A DNA stretch of 64,000 nucleotides from Chroococcopsis sp964623815 (lineage in GTDB: Bacteria; Cyanobacteriota; Cyanobacteriia; Cyanobacteriales; Microcystaceae), in NCBI GenBank assembly GCA_964623815.1, contig CAZUVR010000016.1, forward strand, positions 1-64,000, written 5' to 3'. The translations under genes and the position numbers were made by a program. Below are positions 42,372-51,444 of the stretch, in pieces. The notes beneath the pieces are model-generated. The model had not been told where the DNA came from. It did no database searches and saw only the letters and a program-made list of their open reading frames with translations. Numbering within the stretch: the first letter of the stretch is position 1; every line of letters begins with the position of its first letter.

Positions 42372-43208
42372 TTAGAGGATTTTTTCTAATCCGTAGACTA
42401 ACGATTTAAGTTGTGTTACCTTGCGGATGGCGAGGAGGACACCAGGCATATAACAGGCACGATCCATAGTATCGTGACGCAGGCTGTATATCTCTCCGGG
42501 AGAGCCGAATATCATCTCTTGATGGGCGATGAGTCCAGGCAACCTGACGCTGTGGATGCGGATATTCTCGCCTATAACACCGCCCCTAACCCCGGGGATG
42601 GTTTCTTTTTCCTGGACTTTAGGAGGGTTAAAAGATTTACCCATTTCGGAGAGCATTTCGGCGGTTTTAATCGCCGTACCGCTCGGAGCATCGGCTTTTT
42701 GATCGTGATGCAGTTCGATGATTTCCACATGGTCGAAGTATTGAGAGGCGGTAACGGCTGCCTGTTGTAGTAATACCATCCCAATAGAGAAATTAGGGAT
42801 TACTAAGGCTCCAGTACTGGCTTTTTCCGCAAAGTCCGCTAAGTCCTGAATTTGTTCTGGGGATAGGCCAGTAGTGCCAACCACCGGACGCACTCCGTAA
42901 GCGATCGCACTTCTAACGTTATCATAGACACCGCTGGGATGGGTAAAATCTACCATCACGCCCTGGACTTTCTCTTGAGTCGCCAAGACAAGAATACTCT
43001 GTAAGTCATCGAGGACAGGTATTTCTAAAGGGCCGCAGCCGATAACTTCCCCTATATCCTGACCGCGATAGGCGGGATTTTTATCCACTGCCCCTACTAA
43101 TTTCATATCATCGCAAGCGGAAACGGCTTTAATTACTTCCCGCCCCATCTTACCTGCTGCACCGTTTACTACTACGGGTATGGGGGAATCACTAGCCACC
43201 ATCGCCAT
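42372..43208 (-). CDS. dapB: 4-hydroxy-tetrahydrodipicolinate reductase
   Basis: The 278-residue enzyme reduces dihydrodipicolinate with NAD(P)H in lysine and peptidoglycan precursor synthesis. PVVVNGAAGKMGREVIKAV is the nucleotide-binding loop. ELHHDQKADAPSGTAIKTAE carries the catalytic histidine and lysine. The start at ATG 43208 gives seven extra residues before the fold. It diverges from the GH116 gene with 73 bases between starts. Confidence 0.95.
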   Translation of the reverse strand: MAMVASDSPIPVVVNGAAGKMGREVIKAVSACDDMKLVGAVDKNPAYRGQDIGEVIGCGPLEIPVLDDLQSILVLATQEKVQGVMVDFTHPSGVYDNVRSAIAYGVRPVVGTTGLSPEQIQDLADFAEKASTGALVIPNFSIGMVLLQQAAVTASQYFDHVEIIELHHDQKADAPSGTAIKTAEMLSEMGKSFNPPKVQEKETIPGVRGGVIGENIRIHSVRLPGLIAHQEMIFGSPGEIYSLRHDTMDRACYMPGVLLAIRKVTQLKSLVYGLEKIL

Positions 43209-43281
43209 TACTATCCTTATTTACCTTTATTACCCACAATTCTAAACTAAAGGCGAGAGACAAAATTACAGCGATAGACAA

Positions 43282-45681
43282 ATGATTAACTTTATCCAAC
43301 CTCCTAACATCCCTGATTGTGCCTGGAAACGTTCCATCGGTAAAGGCTGGGACAATCCCTACAAGGTTCGCTACGCCAGTAATCTTGATGATGGCCCCTG
43401 GCACGGGATGCCCTTGGGAGGGTTTGGAGCAGGATGTATCGGGCGCAGTCACGGGGGAGATTTTAACCTCTGGCATCTCGACGGTGGCGAGCATACTTTC
43501 GCATCTATCCCGGGTTGTCAATTCAGCGTTTTCGAGCAACAAGAAGGGGAAGCGCCGCAAGTTTACGCCCTGTCTACGGAGGCACCGGCAGACGGTAGCC
43601 TATCGAGATGGAATTGGTATCCAGCGGAAAAAGGTACTTATTCTGCCCTCTATCCCCGTAGTTGGTACGAGTATAAAGGTGTATTCCGTTCTAATCTGAT
43701 ATGCGAACAGTTTTCACCGGTTTGGGCGGGTAATTATCAAGAGTCTAGCTACCCGATAGCGGTATTCGAGTGGACGGCTCACAATCCGGGTGATAAGCCG
43801 ATTACTATTAGTATCATGCTAACTTGGCAGAATACGATCGGTTGGTTTACCAATGCGGTGAAATCTCCCACCGTTAAGGTGCGCGATGATGGTAGCCCCG
43901 TCTACGAATACGAGCCGAAATGGGGCGACTCGAAGGGCAACTTCAATCAGTGGATTGAGGATAACTTCCGCGTCGGCTTCTTATTAAATCGGGAATTCGA
44001 GACACCTGGAGAAGGTGATGGACAGATAGCGATCGCCAGTATCACTAACCCCACCCTAGAAGTTTTCCGCCTCGGTAAGTGGAACCCCACAGGAGACGGG
44101 GCAGAAGTTTGGGATTATTTCGGGATGGATGGCTCGTTACCGGATAGAGAGGATGAATCTCCCGCTAAAGAGGGGCAACAAACAGCCGTAGCGATGGCGA
44201 TTCGTTTTACCCTCCGCCCTGGGAAAACTCGTAAGATTCCTTTTATACTCGCCTGGGATTTACCCGTTACCGAATTCTCGCAGGGAATTAACTATTACCG
44301 CAGGTATACAGACTTTTACGGGCGCAACGGTAAGAACGCCTGGGCGATGGTGAGAACCGCCCTCAAGCATAGCGACACCTGGCGCGAAAGTATTCAGGAG
44401 TGGCAGAAGCCGATATTAAAACGCTCCGATTTGCCCGACTGGTTTAAAATGGCTCTATTTAATGAGCTGTACCTGCTCACCGATGGGGGCACTCTATGGA
44501 CGGCGGCGACGGAATTAGATCCAGTGGGTCAATTCGGTGTTTTAGAATGTATCGATTATCGTTGGTACGAGAGTCTTGATGTGCGTCTTTATGGCTCTTT
44601 CGGGTTGCTGTTATTGTGGCCCAAACTGGAAAAGGCGGTTATGGAAGCTTTCGCCCGGGCTATTCCCTCTGCCGATGATACTCCGAGAGTTATAGGTTAT
44701 AACAATGCGCCGGCGATACGTAAGGCTAAGGGGGCAACGCCTCATGATTTGGGTGCCCCTAACGAGCATCCCTGGGAGAAAACTAATTACACCAGTTATC
44801 AAGACTGTAATCTCTGGAAGGATTTAGGTAGTGATTTCGTCTTACAGGTATATAGAGATTATTTATTCACCGGCGAAAACGATCAAGATTTTTTATGGGA
44901 GTGCTGGCCCGCAATTACGGAAACCTTAGCTTATTTAAAAACTTTCGATATAGATGGGGACGGTATTCCAGAAAATTCGGGGGCACCGGATCAAACTTTT
45001 GATGATTGGCGTTTGGTGGGAGTCAGCGCCTATTGTGGGGGGTTATGGATTGCAGCTCTAGAAGCGGCGATTCGCATCGGTGAGGTTTTATTAATCAGGC
45101 CGCCCATGAATCCGGCTCTACAGTCAGGGGATTACCCTCAAGATATAGAGAGTTATGTGTCTATATATAAGGGATGGTTAGAGCAGAGTCGGGCTGTTTA
45201 TCACTCCAGTCTCTGGAATGGCGAATATTATCGCCTCGATAGTGGTAGTGGCTCTCAGGTGGTAATGGCGGATCAATTAAGTGGTCAATTTTATGCTCGG
45301 TTATTAGGTTTACCGGATGTGGTAGAGGAAGAGTACGCTCGATCGGCCTTAGAAAAGGTTTACGATACCTGTTTCCTCAAGTTTTACGATGGGCAATTCG
45401 GCGCTGCTAATGGTTTAAATCCAGATGGTACGCCGGAAAATCCCGACGCTACCCATCCCCTCGAAGTTTGGACGGGTATTAATTTCGGTTTGGCTGCCTT
45501 TTTAATTCAGATGGGAATGAAGGAGGAAGCGTTTAAGCTTACCGAGACGGTGGTCAAACAAGTGTATGAGAATGGGCTACAATTCCGGACTCCGGAGGCG
45601 ATTACGGCGGCGGGTACTTTCCGAGCCTGTCATTATCTGCGGGCGATGGCGATTTGGGCTGTTTACGCTCTTATTACCTAA
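43282..45681 (+). CDS. GH116 (GBA2-type) beta-glycosidase
   Basis: The 799-residue protein starts with the N-terminal beta-sandwich of GH116 (WKRSIGKGWDNPYKVRYASN, GGFGAGCIGRSHGGDFNLWH) and continues with the (alpha/alpha)6 catalytic domain. LECIDYRWYESLDVRLYGSF near residue 420 should contain the nucleophile glutamate. The segment GAPDQTFDDWRL near 570 should contain the acid/base aspartate, matching the GBA2 motifs. Human GBA2 cleaves glucosylceramide; here the substrate could be a glycolipid or a plain glucoside. No signal peptide is seen, so it is cytosolic. Confidence 0.9.
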   Translation: MINFIQPPNIPDCAWKRSIGKGWDNPYKVRYASNLDDGPWHGMPLGGFGAGCIGRSHGGDFNLWHLDGGEHTFASIPGCQFSVFEQQEGEAPQVYALSTEAPADGSLSRWNWYPAEKGTYSALYPRSWYEYKGVFRSNLICEQFSPVWAGNYQESSYPIAVFEWTAHNPGDKPITISIMLTWQNTIGWFTNAVKSPTVKVRDDGSPVYEYEPKWGDSKGNFNQWIEDNFRVGFLLNREFETPGEGDGQIAIASITNPTLEVFRLGKWNPTGDGAEVWDYFGMDGSLPDREDESPAKEGQQTAVAMAIRFTLRPGKTRKIPFILAWDLPVTEFSQGINYYRRYTDFYGRNGKNAWAMVRTALKHSDTWRESIQEWQKPILKRSDLPDWFKMALFNELYLLTDGGTLWTAATELDPVGQFGVLECIDYRWYESLDVRLYGSFGLLLLWPKLEKAVMEAFARAIPSADDTPRVIGYNNAPAIRKAKGATPHDLGAPNEHPWEKTNYTSYQDCNLWKDLGSDFVLQVYRDYLFTGENDQDFLWECWPAITETLAYLKTFDIDGDGIPENSGAPDQTFDDWRLVGVSAYCGGLWIAALEAAIRIGEVLLIRPPMNPALQSGDYPQDIESYVSIYKGWLEQSRAVYHSSLWNGEYYRLDSGSGSQVVMADQLSGQFYARLLGLPDVVEEEYARSALEKVYDTCFLKFYDGQFGAANGLNPDGTPENPDATHPLEVWTGINFGLAAFLIQMGMKEEAFKLTETVVKQVYENGLQFRTPEAITAAGTFRACHYLRAMAIWAVYALIT

Positions 45682-45826
45682 ATTGGTAAGTGTTATTTAT
45701 ATCGAGCGCTAATAAGGGACGAGAGTTACTCATTGCAAATTTTCTAAATCTGCTAAATCTTGTAACCTCCCCGACGCTCGTTTATAGTTAATCGTTGACT
45801 AAATTACAAACTAGTTAACTTCACCC

Positions 45827-45849
45827 GGCAGGGAATCAAATTCCCTGCC
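45827..45849. repeat. Dispersed hairpin repeat between GH116 and P450 genes
   Basis: Arms ggcagggaa and ttccctgcc (9 bp) flank a five-base loop. It is the same element as at 21499-21520. Other than this, the gene-free stretch 45682-46003 shows nothing I can identify. Confidence 0.7.
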
Positions 45850-46003
45850 CCTACTTGCTGGGCCTCGTTAGGCTTATTCTAGCCTGAATCTTTAGATATA
45901 CTGGTAGAAGAACCGAGGTTGAAGTAACTAGGGGGTTCTATGGAATATTGTGAGCTTCTCGAGTAACTATTCGATCGCAAAGAGACGTTACGGACATAAA
46001 ATT

Positions 46004-47338
46004 ATGACTCTCCCACCTCGTCCATCAGGCCCACGCCAATTACGGCTCCTCAAGCTTATTTTTCGCCCCATAGAATATATGAACGAATACGGTAAGCTTT
46101 TCCCTGACTGCTTCGCCGTAGGCAGTGAAGAATTACCCTTGGTATATGTTTATCATCCAGAGGCAATACAACAAATTTTTACCGCACCACCAGAGCAGTT
46201 TGATAGCGGTAGAGGAAACGGTGGTTTAGGATTTCTCCTCGGTCAAAACTCGCTCATTCTACTAGATGGACAACCTCATCAGCGTCAAAGAAAATTATTA
46301 ATTCCTCCCTTTCACGGGGAACGTTTACAAGCTTATCAAAGATTGATTTGCCAAATTACTGCAGAGGTTACGGATTGTTTAAGGGTGGGAAAAATCTTCC
46401 AGGTTCGTGCCATCATGCAGGAGATTACTTTAAGAGTAATTTTAACCGCTGTTTTCGGGTTACAACAGGGCGATCGTTATAATAAATTAAAGCAATTATT
46501 AGGAGATGTCCTCAACACTATTAGCTCTCCCTTAAGTTCTAGTTTACTTTTCTTCCCTCGATTACAGAGAGATTGGGGTGATTGGAGTCCTTGGGGCAGA
46601 TTTTTACGCTTAAAAAAAGAGATTGATGAGTTAATCTATCCAGAAATTCAAGAGCGTCAACAAGAGGGCAAATTAGATGGAGAAGATATTTTAAGTCTTC
46701 TTCTTAACGCCAAGGATGAACGGGGAGAATCCATGACTTCATCAGAATTGAGAGACGAGTTGATGACTCTGTTAGTCGCCGGGCATGAAACTACGGCGAG
46801 TGCTTTAACTTGGGCTTTATACTGGGTTCATTATCTGCCGGAAGTCGGCGATAAATTGCGCTTTGAATTAGATAATTCGGGAGGAGACTCCAGCGAAATT
46901 ATGAGACTCCCCTATCTTAATGCGGTTTGTTCGGAAACTTTGAGAATATATCCTATTACCTTGACCACGTTTCCCCGGATTCTTAACTCAGAAATGGAAA
47001 TATTGGGCTACAAAATTCCTGCTGATTCTACTCTATTTCCTTGTATTTACCTATTACACCACCGAGAAGATATTTACCCAGAACCAGAGCGATTTAAGCC
47101 AGAAAGGTTTATAGAAAGACAATATTCTTTCTATGAATATATACCCTTTGGCGGCGGCAATCGCCGTTGTATCGGGATGGCGTTGGCATTGATGGAGATG
47201 AAATTAGTTTTAGCCACAATCTTATCTCGTTTCCGGCTGGATTTGTTAGATAAACGCCCCCTCAAACCGGTGCGTCGGGGTTTTACGATCGCTCCACCCG
47301 CCGGGTTTAAAATGGTGGTTAGAGCTATCTGTGAGTGA
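46004..47338 (+). CDS. Cytochrome P450 (CYP110-like)
   Basis: A haem monooxygenase of 444 residues from ATG 46004 (MTLPPRPSGPRQLRLLKLIF); GTG 45950 is an alternative that adds 18 residues. The I-helix AGHETTASALTWA lies near residue 258, the K-helix ETLR near 311, and the haem loop FGGGNRRCIGMAL has its ligand cysteine near 388. The YPEPERFKPERF meander is also present. Cyanobacterial CYP110 enzymes oxidise fatty acids or terpenes; the substrate here is unknown. No redox partner is next to it. Confidence 0.88.
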   Translation: MTLPPRPSGPRQLRLLKLIFRPIEYMNEYGKLFPDCFAVGSEELPLVYVYHPEAIQQIFTAPPEQFDSGRGNGGLGFLLGQNSLILLDGQPHQRQRKLLIPPFHGERLQAYQRLICQITAEVTDCLRVGKIFQVRAIMQEITLRVILTAVFGLQQGDRYNKLKQLLGDVLNTISSPLSSSLLFFPRLQRDWGDWSPWGRFLRLKKEIDELIYPEIQERQQEGKLDGEDILSLLLNAKDERGESMTSSELRDELMTLLVAGHETTASALTWALYWVHYLPEVGDKLRFELDNSGGDSSEIMRLPYLNAVCSETLRIYPITLTTFPRILNSEMEILGYKIPADSTLFPCIYLLHHREDIYPEPERFKPERFIERQYSFYEYIPFGGGNRRCIGMALALMEMKLVLATILSRFRLDLLDKRPLKPVRRGFTIAPPAGFKMVVRAICE

Positions 47339-47362
47339 AACAAAATTATTTTGACTAGCATT

Positions 47363-47647
47363 ATGAGCCAATCACCTGTAACGGTTACTTATTCATTAGA
47401 GGAAGTTTTAAAGCAGATTAATCAGAAACTAGACAACCTGCAAAAAGACGTTACGGATATAAAAATTGGGCAAGCCAAGATGGAAGCCGAACTAAAAGGG
47501 GAGATTAAAGCATTGGACGAAAAAGTTAATGGATTAAGTAAACGGTTAGAAAACCAAGAGTTTGTCAACAGAGGAATTTTAATCGCCTTGGTGGTAGCTA
47601 TCCTCGGTGGTGCGGCTAAGTTGTTCGGTTGGGTAGGCAATCCTTAA
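47363..47647 (+). CDS. Small coiled-coil protein with C-terminal membrane anchor
   Basis: The 94-residue protein has a heptad-rich coiled coil (EVLKQINQKLDNLQKDVTDI and ELKGEIKALDEKVNGLSKRL). A C-terminal membrane segment (GILIALVVAILGGAAKLFGW) follows. ATG 47363 is used; TTG 47351 adds four residues. Such tail-anchored coiled coils are common near cyanobacterial mobile genes and of unknown function. Confidence 0.7.
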   Translation: MSQSPVTVTYSLEEVLKQINQKLDNLQKDVTDIKIGQAKMEAELKGEIKALDEKVNGLSKRLENQEFVNRGILIALVVAILGGAAKLFGWVGNP

Positions 47648-47767
47648 TAAGGTTTATCTGTTTTTATATGGACAAATGTGCTGGGGATAAACAGGGAGAA
47701 TTGTTAACCTTCTCTCTTAATCCCCTTAATCATGTAAGCGGTTAGAAGGGAAAATTTTTTGTGACTG

Positions 47768-50119
47768 TTAAACCTCTATAAATATTCCACTTCGCCCGAA
47801 TTCCTCCTCTTCAGCCGTAAATTTCGGAGCTTCGTCGATAAGTTCTGAGTCAAAGTGATAGTTTTCTTGTAAAAATTTGCCTTGAATTACCGAATTTTCC
47901 AACTCTTTAATATAATCTCGGGCGAGAGTGCAAGCCTGTTCGAGGCTTTTGGTATCGCCTTTCTTGAGTAGCTCACCTAACTGTAACCGAATTGAAACTA
48001 ACCGGGCAACGGGTTTGAGTAAGCCATAGATTGCATAGATACGATCCGTAGAGATGCTAATCTGTTTAAGAGCATTAGCCCGGGCTAATTCTGAATCGAT
48101 ACTCGGCCAGTAACGGGTGGTATAAAAGGCTTTCTCATCCCGATGATACCACTCTTCCGATCGCGCGATCGAAGACGAAACGGTATTATGTAATTTCCAG
48201 AAAAATAAACGTAGGGATTGCCCGTCAGTGATGGTGGCAAGTTTATCATCTATGGACATTTTCAGGTCACTGAGATCGATTTCCTGGCCCAAAAGTATGT
48301 ACTCTACTGGATACATATCCACTTCTTTATTCTGGATTACATAAGCATTGAAATGATGACGGCAGTAAGGACAGGGATACATCGTAGCAAAGAGTTTAAT
48401 AAAGTCTTTAAAGGCTGAGATTAAGACTGTTTGCTCCTCGGGAGACTTACTATCTACAATTTCGGCGGTAGTGTGGAAAAAGCGCCAGACAGCGGGGCCG
48501 ATATAGTAGGGGAAACTGATACGCATCCCAGCATCTCTGACATCGTTATGTCCTAGATAAACATCGATAAAAGACACATATTGAGATAAGGCGCCGGATT
48601 CTCTGCCAAACTCCAATCGCTCCCGACGCTTTTGCACTCCGTTAAGGTAGTGGCGGGTTAATAGCCAAGCTTGCTTGATTCTCAGTTTCTCTTCGGGAGT
48701 GCAACTCGGGAAACCTTGCTCTACATCGGCACCATAACGCTGAAATTCCCCTGAAGCCCGCGTCGATTCGTACCATTGATTTAAAGCCGCTTCATCGGCT
48801 ACGGTATTGCTCTGAATATCCTCTGCGGTATTGACGCTAAAAGCCGCCAGTAGTTTGGGCATGAAATCTTCATACCAGTAAGCGACGGGCATCATAGCCC
48901 CATCGACAGTTTCTAATGCGTCAGAAAGAATTACCCGATTCCATTTCTTGAGATAGTCTTTTGCTTCTCCTGCACTTGTCACCGATGACGGGGCGAACTC
49001 TTCTTTTAAGTCTAATTCTCGCAGTCGATTTAGTTCATTGAGGGCTAAGACTCCTTCGACAATATCCCCCAAACCGAGTTTTTGTTTCCTCATCGTAATG
49101 GCGTATTCAACCCCGGCGGCGAACTTTTCCCTCGTATTAGCCGATTTACTCCTCGCCGCTAACATGGCTTGTTCTTCAGCTAACATTTCTGGGGTTTTTT
49201 CCACGGTTGCCCAATTTTGAATCCGCTCTTGTAATCGATCGTATTCTGCGGAAATCGAACGAACCACCTCATCTAAGAGGGTATAGCATTCCTCTTCTAC
49301 GATACCCAATCCTTTATATAAATCGATCGCCGCCCGGACGAAGGCAACAAAATCGGTGATGCGATAAGGCAGGTTTCTCACGCGGAGATGGGTTTCGTGA
49401 TTAGCGGAGAAACTTTCTCGAAAACTGCGGTAAGCTGCTCCCTGTATCAATCTAAACATTCCTATCCGCATCTGCAGCCGGGATGTGCCGCGATTTTTTT
49501 GATTTTGGGGATGCTGGGCGAGGAGTTTCTTTAAGCGAATAAGTTCTGAATTAGTTTCGGGGGAAGCATTATCAGCGGCCGATTCCGATTTTATCTCTTG
49601 CTCAATCTCTTTAACGCCGGATGTTGTAGGTGCAGTGGAACTATTCTCAACGGTGGGCAGGGGAGAAGCTTTTTCTTTGCCGAAGTCTTCCGGTAGGAGG
49701 CGGCAAAATTCTTCAAACCCGATTTTTCCGTCACCATCTAAGTCAACTTCCTTAACCATCTCGTCTAATTCCGCATCGGTTAATTCAAAGCGATTCATAA
49801 CGCTTCTCATCTCGTCTGCGCTAATGGAACCAGTTTTATCCTTATCGAAAACCTCAAAAGCTAGATGCAGTCTACTTGTACTATCTCCGCGCCGGTCGAG
49901 CATTAAAGTTTTAAATTCCTCAAAGTCTATGCTACCGGATCGATCGATGTCCACTTCCTTAATCAACTCTCTTAACTCTAGAGGAGTCGGGTTCATGCCT
50001 AGCGATCGCATGACCTTACCCAACTCTTCAACGGAAATGGTGGCACTACCGTCAGTATCAAAAACGCAGAAAGCTTTCCACAATTCTTCTACTATGGTTC
50101 GATCGACTGTTGATGTCAT
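47768..50119 (-). CDS. Calmodulin-like EF-hand protein fused to an ERV/ALR-like sulfhydryl oxidase domain
   Basis: The 783-residue protein begins with four canonical EF-hand loops: residues 21-32, 57-68, 92-103 and 126-137, each with D-x-D-x-(S/T/D)-G-type calcium ligands and a final glutamate. A charged linker (about 150-200) and a helical middle region of unknown family (about 210-530) follow. At about 540-660 the ERV/ALR pattern is visible: W545 and H549 in PAVWRFFHTTAEIV, the CxxC redox pair C583/C586 in TMYPCPYCRHHF, and the FAD-type FFWKLHNTVSSSI (H644, N645). That domain normally uses FAD to make disulfides. No signal peptide or membrane helix is seen. Calcium-gated thiol oxidation is inference. 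Confidence 0.75.
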   Translation of the reverse strand: MTSTVDRTIVEELWKAFCVFDTDGSATISVEELGKVMRSLGMNPTPLELRELIKEVDIDRSGSIDFEEFKTLMLDRRGDSTSRLHLAFEVFDKDKTGSISADEMRSVMNRFELTDAELDEMVKEVDLDGDGKIGFEEFCRLLPEDFGKEKASPLPTVENSSTAPTTSGVKEIEQEIKSESAADNASPETNSELIRLKKLLAQHPQNQKNRGTSRLQMRIGMFRLIQGAAYRSFRESFSANHETHLRVRNLPYRITDFVAFVRAAIDLYKGLGIVEEECYTLLDEVVRSISAEYDRLQERIQNWATVEKTPEMLAEEQAMLAARSKSANTREKFAAGVEYAITMRKQKLGLGDIVEGVLALNELNRLRELDLKEEFAPSSVTSAGEAKDYLKKWNRVILSDALETVDGAMMPVAYWYEDFMPKLLAAFSVNTAEDIQSNTVADEAALNQWYESTRASGEFQRYGADVEQGFPSCTPEEKLRIKQAWLLTRHYLNGVQKRRERLEFGRESGALSQYVSFIDVYLGHNDVRDAGMRISFPYYIGPAVWRFFHTTAEIVDSKSPEEQTVLISAFKDFIKLFATMYPCPYCRHHFNAYVIQNKEVDMYPVEYILLGQEIDLSDLKMSIDDKLATITDGQSLRLFFWKLHNTVSSSIARSEEWYHRDEKAFYTTRYWPSIDSELARANALKQISISTDRIYAIYGLLKPVARLVSIRLQLGELLKKGDTKSLEQACTLARDYIKELENSVIQGKFLQENYHFDSELIDEAPKFTAEEEEFGRSGIFIEV

Positions 50120-50276
50120 AATATTATCCTCAAGATTGGCGAACTCAGCAAATTATACGATGATAACAAAATTAGCCTTGTAGCAAACAACAAACGAGCC
50201 AATACTGACTCACATTTATGGTATCTTGGAAGGAAATAAATGTTAACAAAGAGATTTCAGCGTTAGAGAGAATTTT

Positions 50277-50993
50277 ATGAGTTTTGACATATATCAGCTT
50301 GATAACCTAGATATGGATATGGATGAAGCTGAACAAATCTTAGAAGATTATCAAGATCAAGTAACTGAACTATTTGCTAATTCTATTGAAGGAAAGAATT
50401 ATTTAGAAACTGGTTCAGAGATAGAGGGTTGGATAGGTCAATTTATTTATTATGGGTTCACGTATGAAGGGTTTACACTATCCAAAATCACCAAAAGGGA
50501 TGCCAAATTAGTCCTAGAGTCTTTATTTCCTCGAAAGTTGACTTTATTATCTCCCGAAGAAGCTGATACAGCTATTCCTGAATTAATAGCTTTCTGGCAG
50601 TTTCTGAAGCGAGAATATGGATTCAAAAATGCAGATTCCATTTTAAAGTACCTTAATGAAATTAAGCCTAAATATAGAGGTATCATGAATGATCATTCTA
50701 AATTTGGCATGGCCAAGTCATTTTTTATGATGGGGAATAAAGCAGGTTTCGATATGACAACACAGGAAGGATTAGAAGAATTTTCTTCCCATTACAATGC
50801 TAATATAGCCCCTAAACTAGTAGCTAATGACATAGATGTTAGAGAAGGGTTATTCGGTGCGGCCGATGAACTTGGTTTGTTGTCAGAGAACGACGCAACA
50901 CCGCGAAAATCTGCCAGTCAAAAAGCCAAGCAACAAAAGCGAAATAGTATGGCTAAAGCATCTCGAAAACGTAATCGTCAAAAACGTAAGTAG
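50277..50993 (+). CDS. Hypothetical protein with basic tail
   Basis: The 238-residue soluble protein starts MSFDIYQLDNLDMDMDEAEQ, has a predicted helical body with WIGQFIYYGFTYEGFTLSKI and AFWQFLKREYGFKNADSILK, and ends in a lysine/arginine tail (KASRKRNRQKRK) that could bind nucleic acid. It diverges from the EF-hand/ERV-ALR gene with 157 bases between starts. I do not recognise the family. Confidence 0.7.
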   Translation: MSFDIYQLDNLDMDMDEAEQILEDYQDQVTELFANSIEGKNYLETGSEIEGWIGQFIYYGFTYEGFTLSKITKRDAKLVLESLFPRKLTLLSPEEADTAIPELIAFWQFLKREYGFKNADSILKYLNEIKPKYRGIMNDHSKFGMAKSFFMMGNKAGFDMTTQEGLEEFSSHYNANIAPKLVANDIDVREGLFGAADELGLLSENDATPRKSASQKAKQQKRNSMAKASRKRNRQKRK

Positions 50994-51081
50994 TTCTTCA
51001 ATAGATATTAGTAGCTTGGCAAAAGCTTTGCGATAATATGGTAAACCAGACATGAACTCACCGATAGTGGGACGATGAGCC

Positions 51082-51393
51082 ATGAGTGAAGTAGAACAAA
51101 ACAAACGTATTAACCAATTAAGAAGACAATTAACAGACGCGGTAGAAAGAATAAAAACCCTCGAACTCGACATGACACCCGAAGGGCGTATTACGGAGGG
51201 ATTTAATGTCATGGAGCGTCACATGGATGAAAAATTTGAGAAAATAGAAACTCGTCTGGATAGGCTAGAGTCTCGTTTTGAATCCCGCTTCGATCGCTTA
51301 GAACATCAATTTAACCGTCTACAAGCCAAAATGGAAGTAATCCTCGAATCGATAACCGGTTTGAGCGACTTACCAGAAGAGGAAACCAATTAG
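51082..51393 (+). CDS. Small coiled-coil protein
   Basis: The 103-residue protein is one long coiled coil (INQLRRQLTDAVERIKTLEL; LDRLESRFESRFDRLEHQFN repeats) with a short acidic end (DLPEEETN). It has no membrane segment. It lies 51 bases before argS on the same strand. Function unknown. Confidence 0.65.
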   Translation: MSEVEQNKRINQLRRQLTDAVERIKTLELDMTPEGRITEGFNVMERHMDEKFEKIETRLDRLESRFESRFDRLEHQFNRLQAKMEVILESITGLSDLPEEETN

Positions 51394-51444
51394 GTTAAGC
51401 CTTCGTGCTAGGCTAGAATAGCCCCTCTGCGACGATTTTTAATT

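Noticed and set aside
45682..45949. tRNA or other RNA gene between the GH116 and P450 genes
   Set aside because: No cloverleaf or conserved T-loop was found; only the dispersed hairpin is present.
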